Below, piece after piece: positions 46,269 through 57,345 of a stretch of 64,000 nucleotides of DNA. Source of the stretch: PALSA-894 sp963757565 (GTDB taxonomy: Bacteria > Pseudomonadota > Alphaproteobacteria > Rhizobiales > Xanthobacteraceae); contig CAVWSB010000011.1 of NCBI GenBank assembly GCA_963757565.1, forward strand, positions 1,426,001 through 1,490,000, written 5' to 3'. Position 1 is the first letter of the stretch, and each line of letters begins with the position of its first letter. The position numbers and the translations under genes were made by a program. Under the pieces are notes generated by a model that was not told the DNA's origin, ran no database searches, and saw only the letters and a program-made list of their open reading frames with translations.

Positions 46269-47027
46269 CCCCGGCCGCCGCAGCTGGCTGCCCTGGCGCC
46301 GCGACGCGCAGCCGATGCCGGCCGAACGAAAGATCGAACCCGGCATGCCGCGCGAGGAGAAAATCGCAGCCGCGTCGATGCCGCGCGACGAAAAGGTCGA
46401 GCGCATGGAATTTCTGTTGTCGCTGCGCCGCCGCGGCATCAGCGACCCGGCGACGTTGCGCGCGATGGATGCCGTGCCGCGCGAGGAGTTCGTGCTGCCG
46501 GAATTCGCCGAGACGGCGTATGCGGATCACGCGATGCCGATCGCCTGCGGGCAGACCATCAGCCAGCCCTACGTGGTCGCCTACATGACCGAGCAGCTCG
46601 ACGTGAAGCGCGACCATCGCGTGCTCGAGGTCGGCACCGGCTCGGGGTACCAGGCGGCGGTGCTGTCGCAACTGGCGGGTCAGGTCTTCACGGTGGAGCG
46701 CTACCAGCACGCTTGGCCGAAGGCGCCCGCACGGCGTTGGAAAAGCTTGGCTACGGCAACGTCACGGTGGTCGTCGGGGACGGACTCGATGGCCTGCCCG
46801 GCGCACGCGCCCTATGACCGGATCATCGTGACCGCGGCGGCCGAGACGATTCCGCAGGCGCTGGTGGACGAACTTGCCGAAGGGGGTGTCATGATGCTGC
46901 CGCTGGGTCGCACGACGGGCCGCAGCGCATCGTCAAACTGACGAAGCAGGTGGGGAGGCGTCGCGCGGAGGACCTGATCGGGGTGCGGTTCGTGCCGCTG
47001 CTGCCGGGGCAGGCGCGCGAACTGTAA
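46265..47027 (+). CDS. pcm: Protein-L-isoaspartate O-methyltransferase (frameshifted)
   Basis: After a variable lead, the core reads VERMEFLLSLRRRGISDPATLRAMDAVPREEFVLPEFAETAYADHAMPIACGQTISQPYVVAYMTEQL, HRVLEVGTGSGYQAAVLSQLAGQVFTVER (SAM motif I), YGNVTVVVGDGLDGLPGHAPYDRIIVTAAAETIPQALVDEL and IGVRFVPLLPGQAREL. It repairs isoaspartyl residues in aged proteins. Frame changes lie near 46290, 46712-46800 and 46910. Confidence 0.92.
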
Positions 47028-47137
47028 GGATTTGTTGGCGAAACTTATTAGGGTTGCCGCGCCGTTAGGCTTAAAGCTCTATTTACTGGCGCGGTGTTTA
47101 CTCACTCCGGTCCTGTTGCGTACCGAGTGAGTGATCC

Positions 47138-48578
47138 ATGTTCGCCCATGTCGAGCCGTCGCGCTCGCGCGCCGTGTCCTGTTTTGCCCTGATGGCGGCG
47201 CTTGCCGCCGGGCTCGCCGCCTGTAGCAACGATACGTCGCGTTTCGGCGAGAGCCCGTGGGCCAATCAGCCGCAGGCCGCAAATTCCAGCGCCGGCTCGA
47301 ATGAGGTGACCGGTTCGGTGCGCACCCAGCCTGCGCCCTCGCACAGGGTCGAGACGTCCGCGCTTCCGCCGCCCGCGCCAGCCGCGCAGCCTGTCGCCTC
47401 CACGCCGTCCTATGGCGGCAGTGCCGGCATCGGCGCCTATCAGCAGCCCGCGCGCCAGGAGGTCACCGGTTCGGTGCAGCCGCGCCAGCCCGCCGCGCAG
47501 ATCCAGCCGCCGCCCGCGCAGGCGTGGAGCTGGGATGGCGGCACGCCGATCGTCGTTGCGCAAGGCGAAACGCTGCACACGATCGCGCAGCGCCATGGCG
47601 TTCCGGCCGCCACGATCCTGCAGGCGAACAATCTGAGCAGTGCCGCGCAGGTGCAGCCCGGCCAGCGCCTCGTGATCCCGCGCGTGCAGCATCAGATGAG
47701 TGCGGCGCCGCAGGTGTCGGCGCCCGCAACCCGCGTCGCCGGCCCGGTTCCGGCTCCTACGCACGCGGCGCCCGCGCCGATGGCGGCTGCGCAGCCGCAG
47801 CAGGCCGGCTCTCATGTCGTTGCGCCCGGCGAGACGATCTTCTCGCTCGCGCGGAAATACAATCTTTCGCCCGGCGCGATCGCGCGCGCGAACAATGTCG
47901 GCCTCGATCATCGCGTGAAGATCGGCGATCGCATCGTCATTCCGGGCGGCGCCGCGCAGCCGCGAGTCGCAGCCGCTCCGCAGGCCGCGGCACCGGTTCA
48001 GCAACCCGCGCCGCGCGTTGCCGCCAAACAGGAGCGCGCTCCTGCACCAGCGCAGGCTGCTGCCGCCCATCGCGGCCGCGCCCGCGGCTCCGGTGCAGAA
48101 GGTCGCGCAAAACGCACCCGTGGCCGGCGCCCACATGGTCACGCCCGCTGCCGACCCGCTGCCCGAACCGAAGTCCACCGGCACGGCCGGCTCCGCGTCC
48201 ACCAGCTTCCGCTGGCCGGTGCATGGCCGCATCAGCGAGGGCTTCGGCGCGAAACAGAGTGGCGGCCAGAACGACGGCATCAACATCACGGTGCCGCAGG
48301 GCACGCCGATCAAGGCGGCCGAGGATGGCGTCGTCGCGTATGCGGGCAGCGAACTGAAGGGCTACGGCAATCTCGTGCTGGTGCGCCATTCAAACGGCTT
48401 CGTCACCGCCTATGCGCACGCCAGCGAACTCAACGTGAAAAAGGGCGAGGCGGTGAAGCGAGGCCAGGTCATCGGCAAGGCCGGCGCGACCGGGAACGTC
48501 AGCAGCCCGCAACTGCATTTCGAAGTCCGCAAGGGCGCGACGCCGGTCGATCCGACGCAATATCTTTCGGGTGGCTGA
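47138..48578 (+). CDS. NlpD-like lipoprotein: two LysM domains and degenerate M23 (LytM) domain (one frameshift)
   Basis: Lipobox LAAGLAACS near residue 28 gives a lipoprotein. Two LysM modules follow (VVAQGETLHTIAQRHGVPAATILQANNL and VVAPGETIFSLARKYNLSPGAIARANNVG), then an M23 domain (FRWPVHGRISEGFG, QNDGINITVPQGTPIKAAEDGVVAYAG, SPQLHFEVRKG). The zinc ligands in the first motif are replaced (Asn-x-x-x-Asn instead of His-x-x-x-Asp), and the His before LHFE is Gln. It is therefore probably a non-catalytic LytM factor that activates amidases, as NlpD does. One frame break near 48062 in the linker. It follows surE-pcm. Confidence 0.88.
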
Positions 48579-48650
48579 GGCGCCGGCCCGGAAAAGTGGG
48601 CAGCGGGATATTCTTTTCGATCGGACCTGCGATTGACCTCCAAGGCCTGA

Positions 48651-49557
48651 TCAGCGCGGGGCGGCCGGTTCCTCTAACGGGACACCGAGCCGCCCCGCGA
48701 GGTCTTGCACATACTGCCAGGCGACGCGCCCCGAACGCGAACCGCGCGTCGTCGCCCATTCGAGCGCTTCGGAACGCAGCGTCTCGGCGTCGACCTTGAT
48801 GCCGTGGTGGTGGACATAGCCGCGCACCATCTCCAAGAATTCGTCCTGGCTGCAGCGGTGGAAACCGAGCCACAGGCCGAAGCGGTCCGACAGGGAGACT
48901 TTCTCCTCGACCGCCTCGCCTGGATTGATCGCGGTGGAGCGCTCGTTCTCCATCATCTCGCGCGGCATCAGGTGGCGGCGGTTTGAGGTCGCATAGAAGA
49001 TGACGTTGTCGGGACGCCCCTCGATGCCGCCTTCCAGCACCGCCTTGAGCGACTTGTAGGTCGTGTCGTCCTGATCGAACGACAGGTCGTCGCAGAAGAT
49101 GATCAAGCGCTGCGGCATGCCGCGCAGTCAGCGTCATCAGGTCGGGCAGGCTCTCGATGTCCTCGCGGTGGATCTCGATCAGCTTGAGCATCCCCGCGCC
49201 GGGCTTGGCGCCGCTCGACGCGTTGATTGCCGCGTGGCAGGCCTTGACCAGCGATGATTTGCCCATGCCGCGCGCGCCCCAGAGCAGGGCATTGTTCGCC
49301 GGCAGGCCTTTGGCGAAGCGCTCGGTATTGTCCATCAACACGTCGCGCACGCGGTCGATTCCGCGCAGCAGGTCCATCTCGACCCGGTTGACCTTGGGAA
49401 CGGGCATGAGGCGGCGGCCGTCCGGATGCCACACGAAGGCGTCGGCCGCGCCGAGGTCGGGAGCGGCCGGCACGCGCGGGCTGAGGCGTTCCAGCGCCTC
49501 GGCGATGCGCCGCAACGTTTCGGCGAGGTCCTCTGACGCGGGGGTCTTGGCGTCCAT
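48651..49557 (-). CDS. DUF815-family ATP-binding protein (one frameshift)
   Basis: Starts MDAKTPASEDLAETLRRIAEALERL at 49557. Walker A reads LLWGARGMGKSSLVKA, Walker B reads RLIIFCDDLSFDQDD, followed by FYATSNRRHLMPREMM (sensor 1-like) and LSDRFGLWLGFHRCSQDEFLEMV. This is the DUF815 / YcaB-type AAA+-like group, about 300 residues, of unknown cellular job. A break lies near 49120. It is the only minus-strand gene within the plus-strand tat-sec run, as is usual in this order. Confidence 0.88.
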
Positions 49558-49788
49558 CCATCGGGGTTCCGGATTGGCTGGCGGGAGCCTTAGCGCATGG
49601 CCGCTTTGAGCCCGCAAGAAGGCGCCTCGAATGGGGCCTCACGCGCCCCCTGCGACGGTTTCCCCGCGCCGTTGCAATTGGGGCGTCCGCCGCTATAGTC
49701 CGCGCGATTTTGACGGCCGGCCCGATATTTGGGCCGACGACCGGACCCGGCAGGGCCCACGCCACCCCCGTCATCCGCAGAGGAACTT

Positions 49789-50136
49789 ATGCTGATTTCG
49801 CCGGCCTACGCGCAGGGCTCCCTTTTCGGGGGCGGCAACACCGACATGCTTACGTCGCTGCTGCCGTTCGTCCTTATTTTCGTGATCATGTACTTCCTGA
49901 TCCTGCGCCCGCAGCAGAAGCGGGTGAAGCAGCATGCCGAAATGGTAAAAAACGTGCGCAAGGGCGACACGGTGATTACATCCGGCGGACTGATCGGCCG
50001 GGTGATCAAGGTCATCGACGACGACCAGGTCGAGATCGAGATCGCCGACGGCGTGCGGGTGCGGCAGATGCGTTCGATGGTATCCGACGTGCGCGCCAAG
50101 GGCGAGCCGATCAAGGACGACGAGACCAAGAGCTGA
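49789..50136 (+). CDS. yajC: Preprotein translocase subunit YajC
   Basis: The 115-residue product has MLISPAYAQGSLFGG (membrane lead), helix LLPFVLIFVIMYFLILRPQQKRVKQH, then a cytoplasmic SH3-like part VKNVRKGDTVITSGGLIGRVIKVIDDDQVEIEIADGVRVRQMRSMVSDV. Start fixed by AGAGGA at 49779-49784. YajC forms the accessory SecDF-YajC complex; secD follows 27 bases downstream. Confidence 0.95.
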   Translation: MLISPAYAQGSLFGGGNTDMLTSLLPFVLIFVIMYFLILRPQQKRVKQHAEMVKNVRKGDTVITSGGLIGRVIKVIDDDQVEIEIADGVRVRQMRSMVSDVRAKGEPIKDDETKS

Positions 50137-50162
50137 TCGCGGGGCGCGCCGGAGCGAGCTGA

Positions 50163-51777
50163 ATGCTCTATTTTTCGAAGTGGAAGGCGCTAGGGACGCT
50201 GCTGACGGCCTTTATCGTGTGCCTGTTCGCGGTGCCCAACTTCTTCAGCGACGCGACCATCCGCAGAGCTGCCCGGCTGGGCACAGCGGCACGTCGTTCT
50301 TGGGCTCGACCTGCAGGGCGGCTCGCACATCCTGCTCGAGGTCGACGCCAACTACGTGCGCAAGGAGAAGGCCGAACAATTGCGCGACGATGTGCGCCGC
50401 GTGCTGCGCGAGAATCGGGTCGGCTACACCGGTCTGGTCGTGCGCGGTCTTACGGTCGAGGTACGAATTCGCGAAGAGAGCAACTTCGATACGGCGCTCT
50501 CCAAGCTGCGCGAACTGGCACAGCCGCTAGGCGGCCTGCTGAGCGCGACCGGACAGCGCTCGCTCGACGTTGTGGATGCGGGAAACCGCCTGATCCAGCT
50601 CACCATCACGCAGCCCGCCATCACCGAGCGCATCCGGCAGGCGGTCGAGCAATCGATCCAGATCGTCGAGCGGCGCGTCAACGAACTCGGCACCGTCGAG
50701 CCGCTGATCCAGCGCCAGGGCATCGACCGTATCCTGGTGCAGGTGCCGGGCCTCAGCGATCCGGCGCGGCTGCTGCAGATCCTCGGCAAGACCGCGAAGC
50801 TCACCTTCCGCATGGTCGATACGACCAACAACGTGCAGCAGGCATTGCAAGGCCAGGTGCCGCCGGAGGACGAACTGCTCTACGGGCCGCAGAAAGACGG
50901 CAAGCCGGGTTATCTGATCGAGAAGCGCGTCATGGTGTCGGGAGAAGACCTGACCGACGCGCAGCCGGGTTTCGACCAGCGCAGCAGCGAGCCGATCGTC
51001 TCGTTCAAGTTCAACATCAACGGCGCGCGCCGCTTCGCACAAGCCACGCAGGAGAACGTCAATCGCCCGTTCGCGATCGTCCTCGACAACGAGGTGATCT
51101 CCGCGCCGGTGATCCGCGAGCCGATCCTCGGCGGATCCGGGCAGATCTCCGGCAGTTTCACCGTGCAGGGCGCCAACGATCTCGCGATCCTGTTGCGCGC
51201 AGGCGCACTGCCAGCGCCGCTCACCGTGATCGAGCAGCGCGTGGTCGGCGCCGGTCTCGGACAGGACTCGATCCAAAAGGGTCAGCTCGCTTCCTATTTC
51301 GGCGCCCTGATGGTCGTGGTGTTCATGCTGGTGACCTACGGCAAGTTCGGCGTGATCGCCAACATCGCGGTTGCGATCAACGTTGCGATGATCTTCGGGG
51401 TGCTCTCGCTGATCAACGCGACACTGACGCTTCCCGGCATCATCGGCATCGTGCTGACCATCGGCATCGCGGTCGACTCCAACGTGCTGATCTACGAGCG
51501 TATCCGCGAGGAGGTGCGCGGTGGGCGCACCGCGATCGCGGCGATCGACGCGGGATTTACGCGCGCGCTGGCGACCATTCTCGACAGCAACATCACGACC
51601 TTCATCGCCGCCGCCGTGTTGTTCTTCATCGGCACCGGCCCGGTGCGTGGCTTTGCGGTGACGCTCGGCGTCGGCATCATCACGACCGTGTTCACCGCCT
51701 TCACGCTGACACGCCTCATCGTGTCGTGGTGGGTGCGCTGGGCACCGGCCGCAGCGCCTCCAGATTTCGTGAGCTAG
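50163..51777 (+). CDS. secD: Protein translocase subunit SecD (one frameshift)
   Basis: Starts MLYFSKWKALGTLLTAFIVCLFAVPNFF (helix 1), then VVLGLDLQGGSHILLEVD (D1 motif), the large periplasmic P1 domain with RRVNELGTVEPLIQRQGIDRILVQVPGL, and the RND-type membrane half GIIGIVLTIGIAVDSNVLIYERIREE. SecD uses the proton gradient to help release exported proteins. One extra base near 50266 breaks the frame just after helix 1. Stop TAG 51775-51777 abuts the secF ATG. Confidence 0.95.
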
Positions 51778-52763
51778 ATGCGCATTTCACCCCACCATTC
51801 CGCTGCTGCGGATCGTCCCGGACGATACGCAAGTTCGATTTCATGCGCTTTCGGCGCATCAGCTTTCCGATTTCGGCGCTGCTGTCGATCGTCGCGATCG
51901 TGCTGTTCTTCCATCCGGGCCTCAATCTCGGCATCGATTTCGTCGGCGGCACGCTGATCGAATTGCAAACGAAGAACGGCGCCGCCGATCTCGCCAAGAT
52001 GCGCACGACGCTGACCGCGCTCAATCTCGGCGACGTGCAGCTGCAATCCTTCGGCGGTCCCGACAACGTGCTGATCCGCGTCGCGCAGCAGCCCGGCGGC
52101 GAGCGGCGCGCAGGCCGCCGCGGTCGACAAGGTCAAGGGCGCGCTCGGGTTCGGATGTCGAGTATCGCCGCATCGAGGTGGTCGGCCCGCGCGTGTCGAG
52201 CGAGCTGCTGTCCTACGGCACGATCGGCATCATCGTGGCGATCCTGTCGATCCTGATCTATCTCTGGTTCCGCTTCGAATGGCAGTTCGCCCTCGGCGCC
52301 ATGATCGCGAACGTGCACGATCTGGTGCTGACGCTCGGCTTCATGTCGCTGATGCAGATCGACTTCGACCTGACCTCGATCGCGGCGCTGCTGACGATTC
52401 TCGGCTACTCGCTCAACGATACGGTGGTCATCTACGATCGTATCCGCGAGATGCTGCGGCGCTACAAGAAGCTGCCGATGACGGATCTGCTCAACATCTC
52501 GATCAACTCGACGCTGTCGCGCTCGATCATCACGCATTTGACCGTCACGCTCGCGCTGCTCGCGCTGTTCCTGTTCGGCGGGCACGCGATCCACGGCTTC
52601 GTCACCACCATGATGTTCGGCGTCGTGCTGGTCGGCACCTATACGTCGGTGTTCATCGCCTCGCCGATCCTGATCTATCTCGGCGTCGGCACCGGGCGGC
52701 AAGAAGCGGTCGAGACGCCGAGCAGGTCAGCACGAACATCCGCTTTCGGCCCGCAACGCCTGA
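51778..52763 (+). CDS. secF: Protein translocase subunit SecF (frameshifted)
   Basis: Core segments are FDFMRFRRISFPISALLSIVAIVLFF, GLNLGIDFVGGTLIELQT, VEYRRIEVVGPRVSSELLSYGTIGIIVAILSILIYLWFRFEW, LTSIAALLTILGYSLNDTVVIYDRIREMLRR and LTVTLALLALFLFGGHAIHGF. Breaks lie near 51784, 51830, 52103 and 52152. The end is inferred: after YLGVGTGRQEAVETP, removing one base near 52723 gives a stop at 52761-52763, just before the palindromic repeat. Otherwise the frame would run through the repeat to 52987. Confidence 0.9.
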
Positions 52764-52814
52764 GGCGCATGATCCCGAAAAGTGGGAACCGGTTTTCGAG
52801 CAAGATCATGCGCC
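52764..52814. repeat. Palindromic repeat family B, copy 2 (secF downstream)
   Basis: GGCGCATGAT (52764-52773) and ATCATGCGCC (52805-52814) are perfectly inverted, enclosing CCCGAAAAGTGGG and ACCGGTTTTCGAGCAAG. This is the widespread GCATGATCCCGAAAAGTGGGAACCGG-type element. All three plus-strand frames are open across it, so gene ends on both sides may borrow its sequence. Confidence 0.88.
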
Positions 52815-53191
52815 GATGGCCAGGACGATCCGCACCTTCCGCAGCCGGCCGCGATCGAGGCCTACGGCAAGGGCGGCTTCCGGTTCGCCGACATGTCGCA
52901 TCGCGGCTCGATCCTGTGCCTGCCGTCCGGCATCTGGGCGTGGCCGGTGACGCAAGCCGGACGAGATCGACGCAGAGAGCGCTTTGACGTGTGTTTTCCG
53001 CAGCAGGAGATCGAGCTGTTCATGCTCGGCACGGCGCGCAGCCGTGGCCATGCCGGAGGCGCTGCGCTGGCGCTTTCGCGATGCGCGCATCGGCGTCGAC
53101 GTGATGCCGACCGGGCCGGCGGTGCGCACCTACAACATCCTGTTCGACGAAGCGCCGCCGCGTCGGCGCCGCGCTGATCGCGGTGGACTGA
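52808..53191 (+). CDS. Mth938-like (DUF498) domain protein (frameshifted)
   Basis: The core reads PHLPQPAAIEAYGKGGFRFADMSHRGSILCLPSGIWAWPV, then DEIDAES, QQEIELFMLGT, MPEALRWRFRDARIGVDVMPTGPAVRTYNILFDE and a final RRRVGAALIAVD. This is the alpha/beta Mth938-like fold of about 125 residues, related to human AAMDC/NDUFAF3, which in mitochondria helps complex I assembly. In bacteria its role is unclear; it typically follows secDF in this order. The start is uncertain: ATG 52808 at the repeat edge, or GTG 52782 inside it. Breaks near 52826, 52963, 53047 and 53150. Confidence 0.82.
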
Positions 53192-53220
53192 AGCGGCGCG
53201 CTACGGCTAACTTGGCGTGA

Positions 53221-54071
53221 ATGGACGACGTTCCTATCGCCATTGCGAGGCCTGGTTCGCGCCGCCGACAAGGACCGCTTTCTCGCCACGCTGTTTGCGC
53301 CGCGGAGAAACGCGGGTCGCTGTTCGCGCTTTATGCATTCGGCATCGAGATCGCGCGGTGCGCGACCTCGCGCGCGAACCGATGCCGGGCGAGATCCGTC
53401 TGCAATGGTGGCGCGACGTGCTCAATGGCGAGCGGATCGGCGAGGCGGCGGCAAATCCGGTAGCGGCTGCGCTGACTCGAGACGATCGCGCGCTTCGCAT
53501 CTGCCGGTATCGCGCTTGCTTGACCTGATCGAGGCGCATGCGTTCGATCTCTATGACGATCCGATGCCGGACGTTCGACGCGCTTCTGGGCTATTTGGGC
53601 GACGACGTCGACGACGATTTTTGAATCGCGCCGCGACGATCTGTGGGGGAGTTGCCGGCGATGTCGCGGAGCGGGCAGGGGTTGCCTACGGCATCACGGC
53701 GCTGCTGCGTGCCTTCGCGTTGCACGCATCGCGGCGCCAGCTGTTCATCCCGCTGATGTTCCTCGCCGGCGGCGCGACCACGGCCGAGACTATTTTCGCC
53801 GGGCGCACGAACGTCCGATCTGGCCGGATGGCCTCGATATGCCGCGCAAGATCGCGCGCCAGCGCTTCGAGGTGTTTGAGCAGGAACGCGCCGCGATGCC
53901 GGTCCCGCGATGCCAGCCTTTTTGCCGGCCGCACTTGTGCCCGGCTATCTGTCGCTCATGGAGCGGCCCGATTACGACCCGTTCAGGTCGGCTGTTGAGG
54001 TTCCGCAGTGGCGGCGCCAGTGGGTGCTGTGGCGGACGGCGCGGCGCTGGTCGCGGACGATGCGGGGCTGA
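53221..54071 (+). CDS. Phytoene/squalene synthase family protein (many frameshifts)
   Basis: Repaired reading: VRAADKDRFLATLFAPAEKR, GSLFALYAFGIEIARVRDLAREPMPGEIRLQWWRDVLNGERIGEAAANPVAAAL, LLDLIEAHAFDLYDDPMPD, CGGVAGDVAERAGVAYGITALLRAF. It has the family's EIxRVRDLAREPMPGEIRLQWWRD helix, but the first Asp-rich motif is altered and the second (LADGLDMPRKIA) lacks a typical DxxxD. These proteins are usually annotated squalene/phytoene synthases but may have another role. More than eight single-base changes. The 3' end overlaps the antiporter gene on the other strand by about 88 bases. Confidence 0.75.
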
Positions 54072-55746
54072 TTGCGGCTTCGGCGTCGACGATCATTTGC
54101 GTGCGCGATCAATTGCTCGCCCATGATCACTTTGGTTGCGCCGTGGCGCATTAGGTGGCCGGTCTCTTCCTCCGAATGCGAGCGTGCGATGATCGGCAGA
54201 GCCGCATTGATCCTGTGCGCCTGCTCGACGATTTGTCCGCCTTCGAAACCGTCGGGGATCTGCGACCAGCAGGCAGCGTGCCGCTGGGTAGTTCGCCGCG
54301 CGCGCGAGCTCTGGATCGGCCGCGTTGCCGCGACCGCGCTTCGATGCCTCGCCGGCGCAAGTCCTCGACGAGGTCGTCATCGCTCTCGATCACGAACAGC
54401 GGTACCTTGGCTGCCTTCAGCGCCGCGCCGACAACGCTGCCGACGCGCCCGTAGCCGACCAGCACCACATGATCGGTGAGAGTCGTGATCGGACAGGTTC
54501 TGGGTCGGCCGCTCCGGCTCGGGCGTCGCGGGCGCTTCGGCGTGCTTTCTTCGGCGGTTCCTGATGCGCGTAGATCCAGTCGGCGCCGACGAACAGGAAC
54601 GGCGTCAACAGGATCGAGATCAGCGCCGCCGCAAGTACGAGATCGCGCCCGAGCGGCGGCAGCACTCCGAGCGCGACGCCCAGCCCCGCAAGGATGAAGG
54701 AGAATTCGCCGATCTGCGCGCGGCTCGCCGCGATCATGAGTGCGGACGATTTCGGGTGGCGGGACAGGCGCATCACCAGATAGGCGATGGCCGATTTGCC
54801 GACCGTGATGATGATGAGCGTCGCGACCAGCGCGATCGGATGGCTCAGGATCACCGACGGATTGAACAGCATGCCGACGGAGACGAAGAACAGCACCGCG
54901 AACGCATCGCGCAGCGGCAGTGTTTCCTGCGCGGCGCGCTGGCTCAGCGCGGATTCGCTCAGGATCATGCCGGCGAAGAACGCGCCGAGCGCGAACGACA
55001 CGTCGAACAAGCGTCGCGGCCCCGTAGGCGACCCCGAGCGCGATCGCCAGCACGGCGAGGCGGAACAGCTCGCGCGAGCCGGTATGCGCGACGTAATGCA
55101 GCAGCCACGGGAATCACGCGGCGACCGACCAGCCACATCAGCACCACGAAGGCAGCGAACTTGGCGAGCGTGATCGCAAGCGGGAGCGCAACGCGCCTTC
55201 CATTCGACCGCGGCACCCTTCGCGAGGTCGGCCAGCGCCGGCAGGAACACCAGCACCAGCACCATCGCGAGATCTTCGACCACCAGCCAGCCGACCGCGA
55301 TGTGGCCGCGCTCGGTATCGAGCAGGCGCCGCTCCTGCAGCGAGCGCAGCACCACAACGGTGCTGGCGACCGACAAGGCGACGCCGAACACCAGTCCTGC
55401 ACCGACAGTCCAGCCGAGCAGCCACGCGAGCGCCGTGCCGAGCGGGGTCGCGACCACGATCTGCGAGAGTCGCACCGGGAACCGCGATGGCGCGGACCGA
55501 GAGCAGTTCGTGGATCGAGAACTGCAAGCCGACGCCGAACATCAGCAGGATGATGCCGATTTCGGCGAGCTCATTGGCGATGCTCTGATCGGCGACGAAG
55601 CCCGGCGTGAACGGACCGATAACGACGCCGGCAAGAAGGTAGCCGACCAGCGGCGAGGCCTTGAGCCGATGCGCGACGACGCCGAACGCGAAGGCGAGCA
55701 CGAGGCCGACCACAATGGTGGAGACGAGCGGTGTATGCTGCGGCAT
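53983..55746 (-). CDS. CPA2-family cation:proton antiporter with RCK (TrkA-N) domain (frameshifted)
   Basis: Starts MPQHTPLVSTIVVGLVLAFAFGVVAHRLKASPLVGYLLAGVVIGP at 55746. About 12 helices include the CPA2 motif GLVFGVALSVASTVVVLRSL and DVSFALGAFFAGMILSESALS. An RCK domain starts DHVVLVGYGRVGSVVGAALKAAKVPLFVIESDDDLVEDLRRRG and continues to a region rich in Ala/Pro at the C terminus. This is the YbaL/Kef layout, transporting K+ or Na+ against protons under nucleotide control. At least five frame changes (near 55478, 55190, 55118, 55015 and 54485 onward). The stop was inferred at 53983. Confidence 0.85.
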
Positions 55747-55839
55747 GGTGTTACCTCGCGGCGCGACGCGGTGCGCCAGCCACTCAATCCGATACCCGAC
55801 ACTCCGGCCGAAATCAGAACGTGAGACGATCCGCCGCGA

Positions 55840-57269
55840 TCACTCGGCAGCGGCGGGGAAGGCGTCGCCTGCAATCCAGCGGTCGAGCTCGGCAAGTGCA
55901 CGCTGACTGATCGCGCGTTTCTTTGCGAGGGTCTTGGCCGGACCTCGCAGCCGTTCGCCATCCTCGCCGCGGGTCGAGCGCGCGCGCTAGCGGCGGAAAC
56001 AGGCCGAAGTTGACGTTCATCGGCTGAAACGAACGCGGGCCGGCATCGATCGTCTCGACATGGCCGCCGGTGATGTGGCCGAGCAGCGCGCCATGCGCGG
56101 TGGTCGGAGGCGGCGCAGCCACGGCCTCTCCAAGTCGTTCCGCGGCCGCAAAGCGCCCTGCAAGCAGTCCGATGGCGGCGGATTCCACGTAGCCTTCGCA
56201 ACCCGTGATCTGGCCGGCAAAACGCAGACGTGGCGCCGCGTTCAGCCGCAGCGTGCCGTCGAGCAGTTTCGGCGAATTCAGGAACGTGTTGCGGTGTACG
56301 CCGCCGAGACGCGCGAATTCGGCGCTCTCAAGCCCCGGAATGGTGCGGAAGATTCGCACCTGTTCGCCGTGTTTCAATTTGGTCTGGAAGCCGACCATGT
56401 TGAACAGCGTGCCGAGCTTGTTGTCCTGGCGAAGCTGCACGACCGCATAGGCCTTGACGTCGGGCTGATGCGGATTGGTCAGTCCGAACGGCTTCATCGG
56501 CCCGTGGCGCAGCGTTTCACGCCCGCGCTCGGCCATCACTTCAACCGGCAGGCAGCCGTCGAAATAGGGCGTGCTCGATTCCCACTCGTGGAACGACGGT
56601 TTTCTCACCCGCGAGCAGGGCATCGACGAAGGCCTCGTATTGCTCGCGCGTTATCGGGCAGTTGATGTAGTCGGCGCCGGAACCGCCGGGACCGGCCTTG
56701 TCGTAACGCGACTGGAACCAGGTGACCGACATGTCGATGGAGTCGCGGTGAACGATCGGCGCAATCGCATCGAAGAACGCAAGCGAGTCCTCGCCGGTCA
56801 TGGCCGCGCACGGCATCGGCGAGCGCCGGCGAGGTGAGGGGGCCGGTCGCAATGATAACGGAGTCCCAGTCCGTGGGCGGCAGCGCGATTTCCTCCCGCG
56901 CGATCGTTGATGAGCGGATGGGCCTCGAGCGCGGCGGTCACCGCCGGCGAGAAGCCGTCGCGGTCGACCGCGAGCGCGCCGCCGGCCGGCACCTGATTGG
57001 CATCGCCGCAGCGCATGATCAGCGAGCCGAGCCGGCGCATCTCCTCGTGCAGCAGCCCGACCGCGTTGGTCTCGCGGTCGTCGGAGCGGAACGAGTTGGA
57101 GCAGACCAGTTCGGCGAGGCCATCTGTCTTGTGCGCGGCGGTTGTGCGAACCGGCCGCATCTCGTGCAGCACGACCGGTACGCCGCGCGCCGCGATCTGC
57201 CATGCGGCCTCGCAGCCCGCCAAGGCCGCCGCCGATGACGTGGACCGGTTGCATTCGCAAGTTGGTCAT
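55840..57269 (-). CDS. trmFO: Methylenetetrahydrofolate-tRNA-(uracil-5-)-methyltransferase (frameshifted)
   Basis: Starts MTNLRMQPVHVIGGGLGG, an FAD-binding Gly-rich loop, then SEAAWQIAARGVPVVLHEMRPVRTTAAHKTDGLAELVCSNSFRSDD with the catalytic Cys in LVCSNS, CGDANQVPAGGALAVDRDGFSPAVTAAL, and CEGYVESAAIGLLAGRFAAAERLGEAVAAPPPTTAHGALLGHITGG. TrmFO makes 5-methyluridine at position 54 of tRNA using folate as carbon donor. Breaks lie near 57222, 56905, 56822, 56598 and 55985-55925. The C terminus ends FPAAAE at 55840. Confidence 0.93.
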
Positions 57270-57345
57270 TTAAAACAGTCTTCCCTGTCAACCCAACGAA
57301 TCCGGGGCCGCGGGGGCGGGCGCGGGAGAACGCAGGCATTCATCC

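Noticed and set aside
48579..48640. A third copy of palindromic repeat B after the NlpD-like gene
   Set aside because: CCCGGAAAAGTGGGCAGCGG and TTCTTTTCG echo the element, but the inverted ends are missing. At most it is a degraded remnant.
53221..54071. Calling the gene crtB or hpnD
   Set aside because: The first Asp-rich substrate motif is not intact in the repaired reading and no carotenoid or hopanoid genes lie nearby. Only the family-level name is supported.
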